43,295 nucleotides of DNA from Tepidanaerobacter acetatoxydans_A (GCA_022840405.1 JALHJR010000013.1:1-43295); one strand, 5' to 3'. Numbered from the stretch's first letter, positions 23,287-32,686 are shown. Program-made: numbers and translations. Notes: generated by a model not told the origin, from the sequence alone.

Positions 23287-23503
23287 TTATTGTTAAGAAT
23301 AAGGTTCGTATTGTTCAAGAATGCAGAGTATGATATTATTTTTATTAAGTAACAGAAAAATTTGATTGAATTTAAGAATAAACATTTTTCAATAATATAC
23401 TTAGCAGGAAATCGGTTTATATTAGTAGAATAATATATTAGGCAATATTTATATAATTTTCAGCAGTTCAATATTTCATTTAAAGATAAGGAGGAGATCA
23501 GGT

Positions 23504-25576
23504 TTGAAAAACTATAAAAGTGACATGATAAGGAACATAGGTCTTATTGGTCATAGTGGTTCCGGAAAGACATCCTTGGCCGAAGCTATGCTGTATAATT
23601 CAGGCTCCACTGATCGATTGGGAAAAATTGATGAAGGTAATACGATTTGCGATTATGATCCTGAGGAGATTAAAAGGAGAATTTCTATAAGTAATGCAAT
23701 TGCTCCTTGTGAATGGAAAGATAATAAGATAAATATTATTGATACTCCTGGATATTTTGATTTTGTAGGTGAAGTAAAAAGTGCTCTTAGAGTGGTTGAA
23801 AATGCGGTTATAGCCGTTTGTGCCGTATCCGGTGTTGAGGTAGGCACTGAACAGGTATTTAAATATGCTGAAGATGCAAATCTGCCACGCATATTTTTCA
23901 TAAATAAAATGGATCGAGAAAACGCAAATTTTAACAAAGTACTCAACCAGATTCGTGAATTTTTTGGTCCTAAGGCGGTTCCTCTACAGCTTCCCATTGG
24001 TTCTGAAGCAAATTTCAACGGTATCGTGGATATAGTATCAGAGAAGGCGTATAGTTTTGCTGATAAGAATCTAAAAGAATGTGCGATCCCTGAAGATTTA
24101 AGGGATACCATGGCAAAATACAGATCGGCATTATTGGAAGCCGTGGCGGAAACAGATGATGATATTTTGATGAAGTATTTGGAAGGAGAAGAACTAACTG
24201 ATACTGAAATTGAAAAAGGACTGCGCAAAGGAATAATTTCAGGCGATATATTTCCTATTCTATGCGGCTCATCTTTGACAAATAAGGGAATTAGTCTATT
24301 ATTGGATGTAATTTGCAATTATGCAGCTTCGCCGCAAGACCGCCCTGATGAAATAGGAGTAAAACCTGGCACAGATGAAGAAACTATAAGAAAATGCAGT
24401 GCCGATGAACCTTTTTCAGCGTTAGTATTTAAAACCATGGCAGATCCCTATGTGGGTAAACTTACGCTGTTTAAAGTGTTTTCAGGCAGTGTAAAATCTG
24501 ATACTTCAGTATATAATGTTACTCAAAACCAAACTGAAAAATTTGGTCAGATTTATGCTTTGAAGGGCAAAAAACAGGAAAATATTACCGAGGTTTTGGC
24601 AGGAGACATAGCAGCTGTAGCTAAACTGCAGTATACTACAACTAACGATACTCTTGCCGATAAGGAAAATCCCATATTACTTAAACCTATTGATTTTTCA
24701 AAGCCTGTACTGACATTAGCTGCACAGCCTAAGTCGTCCGGGGATGAGGATAAGATTTCATCGGGTCTTGCAAGACTTATGGAGGAAGATAAGACTTTTG
24801 AAGTTTCAAAAGACCCGGAAACAAGTCAACTCCTTGTTTCCGGCATGGGAGAAATACATCTTGAAGTTTTAGCAGCAAAGCTTGCAAATAAGTTTGGGTC
24901 TGAGATTGTATTGGAACTTCCCAAAATTCCGTATCGTGAAACTATTCGCGAGACAGTTAAAGTTGAAGGCAAACATAAAAAACAAAGTGGGGGCCGAGGT
25001 CAGTACGGCCATGTATGGCTTGAACTTCAACCAACGGATTTAAATGAAGAATTTCAGTTTGAAGATAAAATCTTTGGCGGTGCTGTGCCGAAGCAGTATG
25101 TACCCGCTGTTGAAAAAGGAATCAGAGAGGCATTAAAAGAGGGTGTGCTTGCAGGATATCCTATGATAGGCATAAAGGCCGTTTTATATGACGGATCCTT
25201 CCATCCGGTTGATTCTTCTGAAATGGCATTTAAAATTGCAGGTTCAATGGCTTTTAAGAAAGGTGCACTTCAGGCAAAACCGGTACTTTTAGAACCTATT
25301 ATGGATTTAACGGTGGTTGTACCCGAAAATTACATGGGTGATATTATCGGAGATTTAAATAAGCGCCGTGGCAGAGTGCTGGGCATGGATCAGAAGGATG
25401 GTATGCAGCATATTAAAGCACAGGTACCTATGTCGGAGATATTACGTTATGCTACTGACCTGCGTTCGTTGACACAAGGCAGAGGTTCCTTTGTGTCAAT
25501 CTTCAGCCATTATGAAGAAGTACCTGCGATGATTGCAGAAAAAATAATAGCTGAAACTAAAAACAATAAGGAGTAA
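23504..25576 (+). CDS. Elongation factor G-like GTPase (EF-G paralogue)
   Basis: This 690-residue protein has the five-domain EF-G layout. It has G1 GHSGSGKTS, G3 DTPGYFDF and G4 NKMD, and domain IV with SGGRGQYGHVWLEL. In canonical EF-G the G3 reads DTPGHVDF with a catalytic His; here it is Tyr, as seen in the FusA2-like group whose role in translation is unclear. It is not next to rpsL-rpsG-tuf, which also argues for the paralogue rather than the main translocase. The start is TTG with AAGGAGG about 9 nt upstream. It may be cotranscribed with the small basic gene downstream, as no clear terminator separates them. Confidence 0.9.
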   Translation: MKNYKSDMIRNIGLIGHSGSGKTSLAEAMLYNSGSTDRLGKIDEGNTICDYDPEEIKRRISISNAIAPCEWKDNKINIIDTPGYFDFVGEVKSALRVVENAVIAVCAVSGVEVGTEQVFKYAEDANLPRIFFINKMDRENANFNKVLNQIREFFGPKAVPLQLPIGSEANFNGIVDIVSEKAYSFADKNLKECAIPEDLRDTMAKYRSALLEAVAETDDDILMKYLEGEELTDTEIEKGLRKGIISGDIFPILCGSSLTNKGISLLLDVICNYAASPQDRPDEIGVKPGTDEETIRKCSADEPFSALVFKTMADPYVGKLTLFKVFSGSVKSDTSVYNVTQNQTEKFGQIYALKGKKQENITEVLAGDIAAVAKLQYTTTNDTLADKENPILLKPIDFSKPVLTLAAQPKSSGDEDKISSGLARLMEEDKTFEVSKDPETSQLLVSGMGEIHLEVLAAKLANKFGSEIVLELPKIPYRETIRETVKVEGKHKKQSGGRGQYGHVWLELQPTDLNEEFQFEDKIFGGAVPKQYVPAVEKGIREALKEGVLAGYPMIGIKAVLYDGSFHPVDSSEMAFKIAGSMAFKKGALQAKPVLLEPIMDLTVVVPENYMGDIIGDLNKRRGRVLGMDQKDGMQHIKAQVPMSEILRYATDLRSLTQGRGSFVSIFSHYEEVPAMIAEKIIAETKNNKE

Positions 25577-25598
25577 TTTTTCCATAATATGTGTCCTC

Positions 25599-25648
25599 CT
25601 TTCTTGAATTTAAGTTTTGCTTTAAGGAAAAGCTTAAATATAAGAAAG
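25599..25648 (+). other. Imperfect long hairpin between the EF-G-like gene and the small basic gene
   Basis: CTTTCTT/AAGAAAG and ATTTAAG/CTTAAAT pair across a 2x2 internal loop with an 18-nt apical loop. There is no T-run, so it may be a processing or stability element in a shared transcript. Confidence 0.4.
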
Positions 25649-25696
25649 TATATGACCGAACAAAAACGGTTCAGAGATTAAAAAGGAGGATACAGT

Positions 25697-25942
25697 ATGG
25701 CAAAATCCCAAAAAAGAGTGCATAAAAAAATGCACACAGATTCCAAACCAAACAATAATAAAAATGCTGTTGATAAAAAGAATGATAACACTATAGAAGA
25801 TCGACTTACTGATGATACGATGTACGGTGAGGTAATTCCAAGCTTGATGGGATGGATTTCTCCTGAAAATCAAGAACAAAGAACTAATCGCCTTATTGAA
25901 ATTTCTGAAGAAATAACAGCTTTAAAGAAAAAAAGGAAATAG
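25697..25942 (+). CDS. Small basic protein of unknown function (81 aa)
   Basis: The frame has an excellent ribosome binding site (AAAAGGAGG, 8 nt before ATG) and its own terminator. The N-terminal 35 residues are rich in Lys, Asn and His (MAKSQKRVHKKMHTDS). The middle has DDTMYGEVIPSLMGWISPENQ and the C-terminal helix is charged, ending KKKRK. There is no membrane segment and no cysteine. Such a composition suits an RNA- or DNA-binding or spore-type small protein, but I recognise no family. It follows the EF-G-like gene in the same direction. Confidence 0.7.
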   Translation: MAKSQKRVHKKMHTDSKPNNNKNAVDKKNDNTIEDRLTDDTMYGEVIPSLMGWISPENQEQRTNRLIEISEEITALKKKRK

Positions 25943-25947
25943 AGTAA

Positions 25948-25982
25948 CAAGGGAGGACAGAGAGTCTTCCCTTGCATTTTTT
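25948..25982 (+). terminator. Terminator after the small basic gene
   Basis: An 11-bp stem (25948-25958 with 25964-25974, one G-U pair) and 5-nt loop is followed by CATTTTTTG. Confidence 0.85.
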
Positions 25983-26008
25983 GTGACAAATTTAATTGTG
26001 ATTAATGC

Positions 26009-26063
26009 TTGCATATTTTTCTAAGGTGAAATATAATATAAGTAAAGGTCAGAGAAAGTCAAT
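26009..26063 (+). promoter_or_regulatory. Promoter and CtsR operator of the ctsR operon
   Basis: TTGCAT (26009-26014) and TATAAT (26032-26037) are 17 nt apart. The CtsR heptad repeat GGTCAGAGAAAGTCAAT (26047-26063) matches RGTCAAANANRGTCAAA at 15 of 17 positions and covers the start of transcription, so CtsR would repress its own operon. Confidence 0.88.
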
Positions 26064-26106
26064 AACATTTTAAAAGCAAATCATATCCCTGAGAGAGGAG
26101 GATATT

Positions 26107-26589
26107 ATGGCAAATCTTTCAGATATGATTGAGGATTTTATTAAGGAAATGTTTGATGATATGCCGGAAGGAATTCTTGAAATACAAAGGAATGAGATGG
26201 CCAATCAGTTTCAGTGTGCTCCGTCTCAGATAAATTATGTCCTTACAACTCGCTTCACCTTAGAGCGCGGCTATTTTGTTGAAAGCCGCCGAGGTGGCGG
26301 AGGATATATTAGGATTAAAAAGTTAAAAATAAGAGAAGATGAATTTTTAAGAGATGTCATTGAATGTATTGGAGATTCCATTTCCGGCTCCGATGCGAAA
26401 GCCATTATTGAGAGACTGTGGGAAGAGGATGTAATAACAGACAGGGAAAAAGAAATCTTATTTGCTACAGTCAGTAAATGCAATTTGCCACTAAGTTCTT
26501 CTGACCGTAACTTAATTAGAGCACGGATTATGAAAGCCGTGATTACAACTATAATGGACTTTGAAGCTAGAAAAGGGGGAGAAGAATAA
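26107..26589 (+). CDS. ctsR: Transcriptional repressor of class III heat-shock genes, CtsR
   Basis: This 160-residue protein is the usual size. The N-terminal winged helix includes NQFQCAPSQINYVLTTRF and the characteristic glycine-rich wing ESRRGGGGYIRI, which reads the heptad operator. The C-terminal half dimerises and is the target for McsB/ClpC-dependent control. It is first in the ctsR-mcsA-mcsB-clpC operon, whose promoter carries a CtsR box. GAGGAGG precedes the ATG. The stop overlaps the mcsA start by one base (TAATG). Confidence 0.95.
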   Translation: MANLSDMIEDFIKEMFDDMPEGILEIQRNEMANQFQCAPSQINYVLTTRFTLERGYFVESRRGGGGYIRIKKLKIREDEFLRDVIECIGDSISGSDAKAIIERLWEEDVITDREKEILFATVSKCNLPLSSSDRNLIRARIMKAVITTIMDFEARKGGEE

Positions 26590-27140
26590 TGCTGTGTGAA
26601 GAATGTCAGATGAGACCGGCAACGATTCACATTACTAAAATAGTTAATAATGAAAAATTTCAAGTGCACCTTTGTGAGGTATGTGCAAAGCAGAAACATA
26701 TCTCGCTTCCAACGGGTTTTAGCGTCTTAGGATTTGATGATGCCGGCTTTTCAGTAGGCAAACTGCTTTCAAGTTTCTTTGAACCGACAGAGCAAAGTCT
26801 TACTAATGCTATGGATAATGCTAAATGTAATAGATGCGGCTTGAGCTTTGATAATTTTATTCAGACCGGCCGCTTTGGATGCAGCCAGTGTTATAATACA
26901 TTTAAAGATCAAATGAATCCATTGCTGCGCAGAATACATGGCAAGACTTATCATGTTGGAAAAGTGCCTCGAAGGACCGGAGGGCAACTTAGGATACAAC
27001 ATGAAATCAACCGGTTAAAAGGAGAACTTCAAGAAGCAGTAAATGCAGAAGAATATGAACGTGCAGCGGTAATACGGGATAAAATAAAACAACTGGAACA
27101 AAGTAAAAACGCTGAAAATAAAGATAAAGATACAGAATAG
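26589..27140 (+). CDS. mcsA: McsA, activator of protein arginine kinase McsB
   Basis: This 183-residue protein has four CxxC pairs (CEEC, CEVC, CNRC, CSQC) forming two zinc-binding modules, and a C-terminal UVR motif (RLKGELQEAVNAEEYERAAVIRDKI) like the one in ClpC and UvrB. McsA binds and stimulates McsB and helps sense heat, metal or thiol stress through its cysteines. Coupling with ctsR is by a one-base overlap. Confidence 0.95.
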   Translation: MLCEECQMRPATIHITKIVNNEKFQVHLCEVCAKQKHISLPTGFSVLGFDDAGFSVGKLLSSFFEPTEQSLTNAMDNAKCNRCGLSFDNFIQTGRFGCSQCYNTFKDQMNPLLRRIHGKTYHVGKVPRRTGGQLRIQHEINRLKGELQEAVNAEEYERAAVIRDKIKQLEQSKNAENKDKDTE

Positions 27141-27151
27141 GAGATGGTCGA

Positions 27152-28204
27152 ATGGGTATAGAAAATCTCATGGAGCCTTCTAATATTAAGTGGATAAGTT
27201 CACCCGGACCTGACAGTGATATAGTTATAAGCAGCAGAGTTAGACTTGCACGCAATATAAGTGATATCCCATTTCCTCATCTTCTACCTGAACAAGAGGC
27301 CAAAACGATTGTAAAGAATGTATACGAAACCTTGAAAGCAGATGCAAATTTAGGGCAGAATATCGAATTATATAATATGGCAGAGCTACCTGAAGAACAC
27401 AAAATACTGCTTTCGGAAATGCATCTTATCAGTCCGGATTTGGCTTCTTCAAAAAATGGTGCAGTTATTGTCAATCAAGATGAAACAATAAGCATAATGA
27501 TAAATGAGGAAGATCATCTGAGAATACAGGTCATGCTTCCGGGATTGCAGTTAGATGAAGCATTTAAAGAAATAGATAAGATCGATGATTTACTTGAAGC
27601 AAAACTTGACTTTGCCTTTGATGAAAAAATAGGCTATCTTACAGCTTGCCCGACTAATGTAGGAACCGGCATGAGGGCATCGGTAATGATGCATTTGCCG
27701 GTGCTTACAATGATGGATCAGATGGGGCAGATATTTGCTACCATATCTCAAGTGGGTTTGGTGGTTCGAGGCATCTATGGAGAAGGGTCGCAGGCCAAAG
27801 GCAATCTATATCAGATATCTAACCAGATAACCTTAGGTAAATCAGAAGAGGATATAATTCAGAATGTAATGGGTGTAACCCGTCAGATATTAATGAGTGA
27901 ACGCAAAATTAGGGAGAATTTATCCGGTGAAGCTCGAGCCCGTTTAGAGGATAGAATACTAAGGTCTTATGGCATATTGACAAATGCCAAAATTATTTCA
28001 TCACAGGAAGCCTTAGCATATATATCTGATGTAAAATTAGGTGTTGATATGGGGATTATAAAGGATTTAGAGCCATTGGTTTTGAATAGTTTGTTTATTA
28101 CAACCGGTCCGGCCTACATCCAGGGAATATCGAATACTGAAATGTCACCGATGGAACGGGATTTATATAGGGCGGACTTTATAAGACAAAAAATAAGAAA
28201 ATGA
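27152..28204 (+). CDS. mcsB: Protein arginine kinase McsB
   Basis: This 350-residue protein belongs to the phosphagen-kinase fold family. It starts with SDIVISSRVRLARN, has LTACPTNVGTGMRASVMMHLP around the active site, and GIYGEGSQAKGNLYQISNQITLG in the nucleotide/substrate region. It phosphorylates arginines on aggregated or regulatory proteins, including CtsR, marking them for ClpCP. The RDILRSYGIL-like C-terminal section (here EDRILRSYGIL) is conserved. GGAG lies before the ATG and the operon is closely spaced. Confidence 0.95.
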   Translation: MGIENLMEPSNIKWISSPGPDSDIVISSRVRLARNISDIPFPHLLPEQEAKTIVKNVYETLKADANLGQNIELYNMAELPEEHKILLSEMHLISPDLASSKNGAVIVNQDETISIMINEEDHLRIQVMLPGLQLDEAFKEIDKIDDLLEAKLDFAFDEKIGYLTACPTNVGTGMRASVMMHLPVLTMMDQMGQIFATISQVGLVVRGIYGEGSQAKGNLYQISNQITLGKSEEDIIQNVMGVTRQILMSERKIRENLSGEARARLEDRILRSYGILTNAKIISSQEALAYISDVKLGVDMGIIKDLEPLVLNSLFITTGPAYIQGISNTEMSPMERDLYRADFIRQKIRK

Positions 28205-28213
28205 GGTGAAATT

Positions 28214-30655
28214 ATGAACGGAAGGTTTACTGAACGAGCTCAAAAAGTAATTGCCTATGCACAGGAAGAGGCCAGACGTCTTAATCATAACGTAGTGGGC
28301 ACTGAGCATTTACTTTTGGGTCTGTTAAGAGAAGGTGAAGGAGTTGCTGCCAGAGCTTTGATTAATCTTGGGGTAGATGCAGATAAAGTAAGAAGTCAGG
28401 TAGAGATGATGATAGGCGTAGGGCCCTTTCCGATACAGGGACCTATTGGTTATACACCCAGAGCAAAGAGAGTAATGGAGCTTGCTATAGATGAATCCAG
28501 GAGATTAGGTCATAACTATGTAGGTACTGAACATATCTTACTTGGTCTTATTCGAGAAGGTGAAGGAGTTGCGGCACAGGTATTGGCTAATTTGGGCGTA
28601 AGCCTAGATAAAGCTCGTGAAGAAGTCTTGAACCTGTTAGTGGATTCAAAAACCCAAGGAAGTTATAAGAAATCAGCCAATACTCCAACACTCAATCAGT
28701 TTGGCAGAGACCTTACAGAACTGGCTGCTGAGGGTAAGCTTGATCCGGTGGTGGGTCGCGAGAAGGAAATCGAACGGGTGATACAAGTTCTTACCCGCCG
28801 CACAAAGAACAACCCATGTTTAATAGGCGAACCGGGTGTAGGAAAAACTGCTGTGGTGGAAGGACTTGCACAACAGATTATCGAACAAAATGTACCTGAG
28901 ATTTTAAAGGATAAAAGAGTAGTAAGTCTTGATATGGCATCACTGGTTGCCGGAACTAAATTTCGTGGTGAGTTTGAAGAACGCCTTAAAAAAGTAATGA
29001 CAGAAATAAAGCAAGCGGGGAATGTCATACTTTTTATTGATGAGATGCATACGATTATAGGGGCCGGTGCTGCCGAAGGAGCTATCGATGCTTCAAATAT
29101 ACTCAAACCGGCTCTGGCTCGAGGCGAAATTCAAACAATTGGTGCCACAACCATTGACGAATATAGAAAATATGTGGAGAAGGACCCAGCACTGGAGCGC
29201 CGTTTTCAACCAATTATGGTGGAAGAGCCGACAGTGGAAGAAACCATACAGATACTGAAAGGTTTGAGAGACAGGTATGAGGCACATCATCGCGTTAAAA
29301 TCTCTGATGAAGCGATTGAAGCTGCTGCAAAACTTTCTTACAGATATATTACCGACAGGTTTTTACCTGACAAAGCCATTGACTTGATTGATGAGGCAGC
29401 TTCTCGGGTGCGCTTAAAGACACTTACGGCTCCGCCTGAGCTTCGCGAGATGGAAGATAAATTAGAAGCTATCCGAAAGGAAAAAGATGCGGCTATAAGA
29501 GCACAAGAATTTGAAAAAGCAGCAAATCTTAGAGATAAGGAACAAGAAGTCAAGGCAGAGGTGGAAAAATTAAAAGAGTTATGGCAAAAAGACTATAAAT
29601 TTGAGAACTCTACTGTAAAAGAGGAAGATATTGCACATATTGTTGCAATTTGGACGGGAATACCTGTTAAACGCTTAACGGAAGAAGAGTCAGAGCGTCT
29701 GCTGAAATTGGAAGAAGTTTTGCATAATAGAGTCATAGGTCAGGACGAAGCCGTAAAGGCTGTCGCAAAAGCCATACGAAGGGCTTATGCCGGTCTTAAA
29801 GACCCTGCAAGACCTATAGGTTCGTTTATATTCTTAGGACCTACGGGAGTAGGTAAGACCGAATTGGCAAGGGCTTTAGCCGATGCAATGTTTGGTGATG
29901 AAGATGCCATGATCAGGCTGGATATGTCTGAATACATGGAGAAATTTGCAGTATCTCGAATTGTCGGTGCTCCTCCGGGATATGTGGGCTATGAAGAGGG
30001 CGGCGAGCTAACTGAAAAAGTCCGGCGCAGACCTTATTCGGTTATACTTTTTGACGAGATAGAAAAGGCTCATCCGGATGTTTTCAACATTCTTTTGCAA
30101 ATTCTTGAGGACGGCAGGTTAACTGACGCAAAAGGTCGAACTGTAGATTTTAGGAATACTATACTCATCATGACTTCCAATGTTGGTGCAAATCTTATAC
30201 AAAAACCTAAGGTATTAGGTTTTGCTCCGGTGCAGGAAGAAGAAAAGAGCTATGCTGAAATGAAGGATATGGTTTTAAATGAACTTAAGAGAACATTTAA
30301 GCCTGAATTTCTAAACCGCATAGATGAGATTATAGTTTTCCATCCTCTTAGCGAGGAACATATTCGAGAAATAGTTACCCTTATGATTGGTGAGGTTAAC
30401 AGAAGACTTATCGAAAAGCAAATTTCCATTGAGGTTACTGACAAGGCTAAAGATATGTTGACCAAAGAGGGTTATGATCCCATGTATGGTGCAAGGCCGC
30501 TTCGCCGTGTAATTCAAAAGAGAATTGAAGACAGACTTTCTGAAGAAATGTTAAAAGGCAGTATTACAGAGGGTGATGTAGTATTAGTTGATGTTGATGA
30601 AGACGAAAACAAGTTCACCTTTAAGAAAAAAGAGCTTACAACAACTAAATTTTAA
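28214..30655 (+). CDS. clpC: ATP-dependent Clp protease ATP-binding subunit ClpC
   Basis: At 813 residues this is the standard Hsp100 class with two AAA+ modules. It has two Clp_N repeats (FTERAQKVIAYAQEEA and TPRAKRVMELAIDESRR), D1 Walker A GEPGVGKT, a middle domain with UVR motif (RAQEFEKAANLRDKE), D2 Walker A GPTGVGKT, and a C-terminal D2-small domain. It unfolds substrates, including phosphoarginine-marked ones, for ClpP. It is the last gene of the CtsR operon and is followed by a strong terminator. Confidence 0.97.
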   Translation: MNGRFTERAQKVIAYAQEEARRLNHNVVGTEHLLLGLLREGEGVAARALINLGVDADKVRSQVEMMIGVGPFPIQGPIGYTPRAKRVMELAIDESRRLGHNYVGTEHILLGLIREGEGVAAQVLANLGVSLDKAREEVLNLLVDSKTQGSYKKSANTPTLNQFGRDLTELAAEGKLDPVVGREKEIERVIQVLTRRTKNNPCLIGEPGVGKTAVVEGLAQQIIEQNVPEILKDKRVVSLDMASLVAGTKFRGEFEERLKKVMTEIKQAGNVILFIDEMHTIIGAGAAEGAIDASNILKPALARGEIQTIGATTIDEYRKYVEKDPALERRFQPIMVEEPTVEETIQILKGLRDRYEAHHRVKISDEAIEAAAKLSYRYITDRFLPDKAIDLIDEAASRVRLKTLTAPPELREMEDKLEAIRKEKDAAIRAQEFEKAANLRDKEQEVKAEVEKLKELWQKDYKFENSTVKEEDIAHIVAIWTGIPVKRLTEEESERLLKLEEVLHNRVIGQDEAVKAVAKAIRRAYAGLKDPARPIGSFIFLGPTGVGKTELARALADAMFGDEDAMIRLDMSEYMEKFAVSRIVGAPPGYVGYEEGGELTEKVRRRPYSVILFDEIEKAHPDVFNILLQILEDGRLTDAKGRTVDFRNTILIMTSNVGANLIQKPKVLGFAPVQEEEKSYAEMKDMVLNELKRTFKPEFLNRIDEIIVFHPLSEEHIREIVTLMIGEVNRRLIEKQISIEVTDKAKDMLTKEGYDPMYGARPLRRVIQKRIEDRLSEEMLKGSITEGDVVLVDVDEDENKFTFKKKELTTTKF

Positions 30656-30671
30656 TTTTAATGCTTGACAT

Positions 30672-30720
30672 AAGGCAGCAAAGGCAACTTTTACCTAAAA
30701 AGGCCTTAGCTGCCTTTCTT
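30672..30720 (+). terminator. Terminator of the ctsR-clpC operon
   Basis: A 13-bp stem with one mismatch (30672-30684 with 30704-30716) is followed by TCTTCTG. The T-run is weak but the stem is strong. Confidence 0.65.
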
Positions 30721-30747
30721 CTGTCTAAAGCTTGAAGGGGGAATACT

Positions 30748-32091
30748 TTGAAAGAGAAGAAAAGATTTATATGCCAGCAGTGTGGTGCTATTACGCCAAA
30801 GTGGATGGGACGTTGTCCTGAATGTAACAGTTGGAACAGTATTGTAGAGGAAAAGGTTTTACCTGTTGAGAAGGTACCCGGAGTATATAAAAGCCCGCTG
30901 AATTTAAAGGATATAATTTATTCCGAAGATGAGAGGATTTTAACATCAATAGATGAATTAGATCGTGTATTAGGCGGGGGAATCGTCCCCGGCAGTCTTG
31001 TTTTAGTTGGCGGGGATCCCGGAATCGGCAAGTCCACTCTTATGCTGCAGATTTGCGGCAATTTAAGCAAAAAAACAAGCGTGCTTTATGTGTCAGGTGA
31101 GGAATCAGAAAAGCAAATAAAACTCAGGGCAGACAGATTGGGAATTAAAGATGGTTCTTTATATATACTGGCAGAAAACGATATGAACATAATTGAGATG
31201 GCAATTAAGGAATTACGGCCGGATGTAGCAATTATTGACTCAATACAGACTGTGTATTTCCCAGAGCTTTCATCAGGCCCCGGAAGTGTAAGTCAAATAA
31301 GAGAAGCAACAGTTAAATGCCTGAGAATTGCCAAAGAAACAGCTTCTGCCATATTTATTATAGGTCATGTTACTAAGGAAGGCAGTTTGGCAGGTCCAAA
31401 GCTGCTTGAGCATATGGTGGATTCTGTCCTTTATTTCGAGGGTGAAAGGTATCATTCTTACAGGCTTTTAAGGTCCGTAAAAAACAGGTTTGGGTCAACA
31501 AATGAGATAGGCATCTTTGAAATGAGGGACAAGGGTCTGATAGAAGTGAATAGTCCATCAAAGTATCTGCTTTCAGGTAAGCCGAAAGATACTGCGGGGT
31601 CAGCGGTAGTGTGTGTTTTAGAAGGAACAAGACCTCTTTTGGTTGAGGTCCAGGCCCTGGTATCTCGGTCAGGGTTTAACCTGCCCAGGAGGCAGACATC
31701 CGGCATTGATTATAACAGAGCAGCTCTTTTAATAGCGGTTTTAGAAAAAAAATTAGGCTTTATGTTAGCTCAGGAAGATATATTTATAAATGTGGCAGGA
31801 GGAATAAAAATAGAAGAGCCTGGAGCTGATTTAGCGGTAGAATTAGCAATTGCGTCCAGCTTTAAAAATCGTCCAGTGATGGAAGATACCGTTATAATCG
31901 GCGAAGTAGGTCTGGCCGGAGAAGTAAGAGCTGTAAGCCATGTTGAAAAAAGGGTTCAGGAAGCAGCTAAACTGGGATTTTCAAAAGCTATAATCCCTTA
32001 TGAAAATGCCATAGACATGCAAAAATCCTCAAAAATAAAGATTGAAGGCATAAAAAATGTTAAGGAAGCTGTTGAAATAGGTCTAAAATAA
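30748..32091 (+). CDS. radA: DNA repair protein RadA (Sms)
   Basis: This 447-residue protein has the N-terminal zinc finger CQQCGAITPKWMGRCPEC, a RecA-like ATPase with Walker A GGDPGIGKST, the RadA-specific motif KNRFGSTNEIG, and a C-terminal Lon-protease-like domain. It promotes branch migration in recombination. The start codon is TTG, 6 nt after AAGGGGG. In many Firmicutes disA follows radA; here it does not. The last codons form the base of a very long terminator hairpin. Confidence 0.95.
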   Translation: MKEKKRFICQQCGAITPKWMGRCPECNSWNSIVEEKVLPVEKVPGVYKSPLNLKDIIYSEDERILTSIDELDRVLGGGIVPGSLVLVGGDPGIGKSTLMLQICGNLSKKTSVLYVSGEESEKQIKLRADRLGIKDGSLYILAENDMNIIEMAIKELRPDVAIIDSIQTVYFPELSSGPGSVSQIREATVKCLRIAKETASAIFIIGHVTKEGSLAGPKLLEHMVDSVLYFEGERYHSYRLLRSVKNRFGSTNEIGIFEMRDKGLIEVNSPSKYLLSGKPKDTAGSAVVCVLEGTRPLLVEVQALVSRSGFNLPRRQTSGIDYNRAALLIAVLEKKLGFMLAQEDIFINVAGGIKIEEPGADLAVELAIASSFKNRPVMEDTVIIGEVGLAGEVRAVSHVEKRVQEAAKLGFSKAIIPYENAIDMQKSSKIKIEGIKNVKEAVEIGLK

Positions 32092-32132
32092 CAAAGAGTG
32101 TTATAACACTCTTTTTTATTTTAGACCTATTT
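32075..32132. terminator. Long bidirectional terminator hairpin at the end of radA
   Basis: The inner hairpin AAGAGTG-TTATAA-CACTCTT is extended by a further perfect 16-bp arm pair (32075-32090 with 32117-32132). The left outer arm includes the last five codons of radA. It separates radA from the convergent gene downstream. Confidence 0.8.
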
Positions 32133-32226
32133 GTATGAAAAGCTAAAAATTATTTATAAATCACGATAGCATTTGAGATGCAGCAGCTGCTTGGATTTAA
32201 AGTGCAAAAACAGTATTTGCCGCTTT

Positions 32227-32622
32227 TTACGACAGGTTGTATATTCCCAGTGTCGATAGTTTTTCATTTTCGTTGCAGATGATATCTTTCATGTTAAGGC
32301 CTAAGATATTGCAAAGTGCTGCAAGATAAAAAATATGGTTTCCTATTTCCTGTTCTATTATTTCCTTACAACCATCACAAAGTTTTCCTTGAACATGAGT
32401 ATCCATATATGATACCAATTCATAAAGACTTATCTCGGCGGGGACTTGCTGCTTTTTTGCATTAATTTGTATGCAACCACAGCTTGTTACTGACTTAGAT
32501 ACGGCACGATTAACCCTAGCAGAAGTTTCATCGATCTTGGTAAGCACATCTATAATACTTTTGTGTCTGACTAAACAGCCGGCAACAGTATCTTGAAATT
32601 TTTCCAAGCCAAGGTCTTTCAC
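32227..32622 (-). CDS. Small conserved clostridial protein with MazG-like C-terminal helix (DUF1573-annotated type)
   Basis: This 131-residue protein is convergent with radA. Visible conserved parts are RHKSIIDVLTKIDETSARVNRAV, the Cys pair SCGCIQIN, CDGCKEIIEQEIGNHIFYLAALCNILGLN and the ending STLGIYNLS. Relatives near radA and carD in Clostridia are often labelled DUF1573. The EIGN-FYLAAL section recalls helices of MazG-type NTP pyrophosphatases, which would suggest a helical nucleotide-binding protein, but this is weak. The start is GTG 32622 with AAGGGGGA 6 nt upstream; the -10 of its promoter lies inside the longer reading frame, excluding the ATG at 32667. Confidence 0.65.
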   Translation of the reverse strand: MKDLGLEKFQDTVAGCLVRHKSIIDVLTKIDETSARVNRAVSKSVTSCGCIQINAKKQQVPAEISLYELVSYMDTHVQGKLCDGCKEIIEQEIGNHIFYLAALCNILGLNMKDIICNENEKLSTLGIYNLS

Positions 32623-32656
32623 TTGGATTCCCCCTTGCAATAGTATGTCTGACTCT

Positions 32657-32686
32657 ATTATAGTCATCTGCTATAGAGTTTGTCAA
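32657..32686 (-). promoter_or_regulatory. Promoter of the small convergent gene
   Basis: On the minus strand TTGACA (32686-32681) and TATAAT (32662-32657) are both perfect, with an 18-nt spacer. Confidence 0.7.

Noticed and set aside
23653..24318. Long minus-strand frame (221 codons) inside the EF-G-like gene
   Set aside because: It lies antisense to a clearly conserved GTPase and has a serine-rich composition typical of shadow frames.
26271..26699. Minus-strand frame of 142 codons over ctsR-mcsA
   Set aside because: Antisense to two well-supported genes, with no ribosome binding site or known similarity.
28696..29106. Minus-strand frame of 136 codons within clpC
   Set aside because: It is a mirror of a highly conserved AAA+ coding region.
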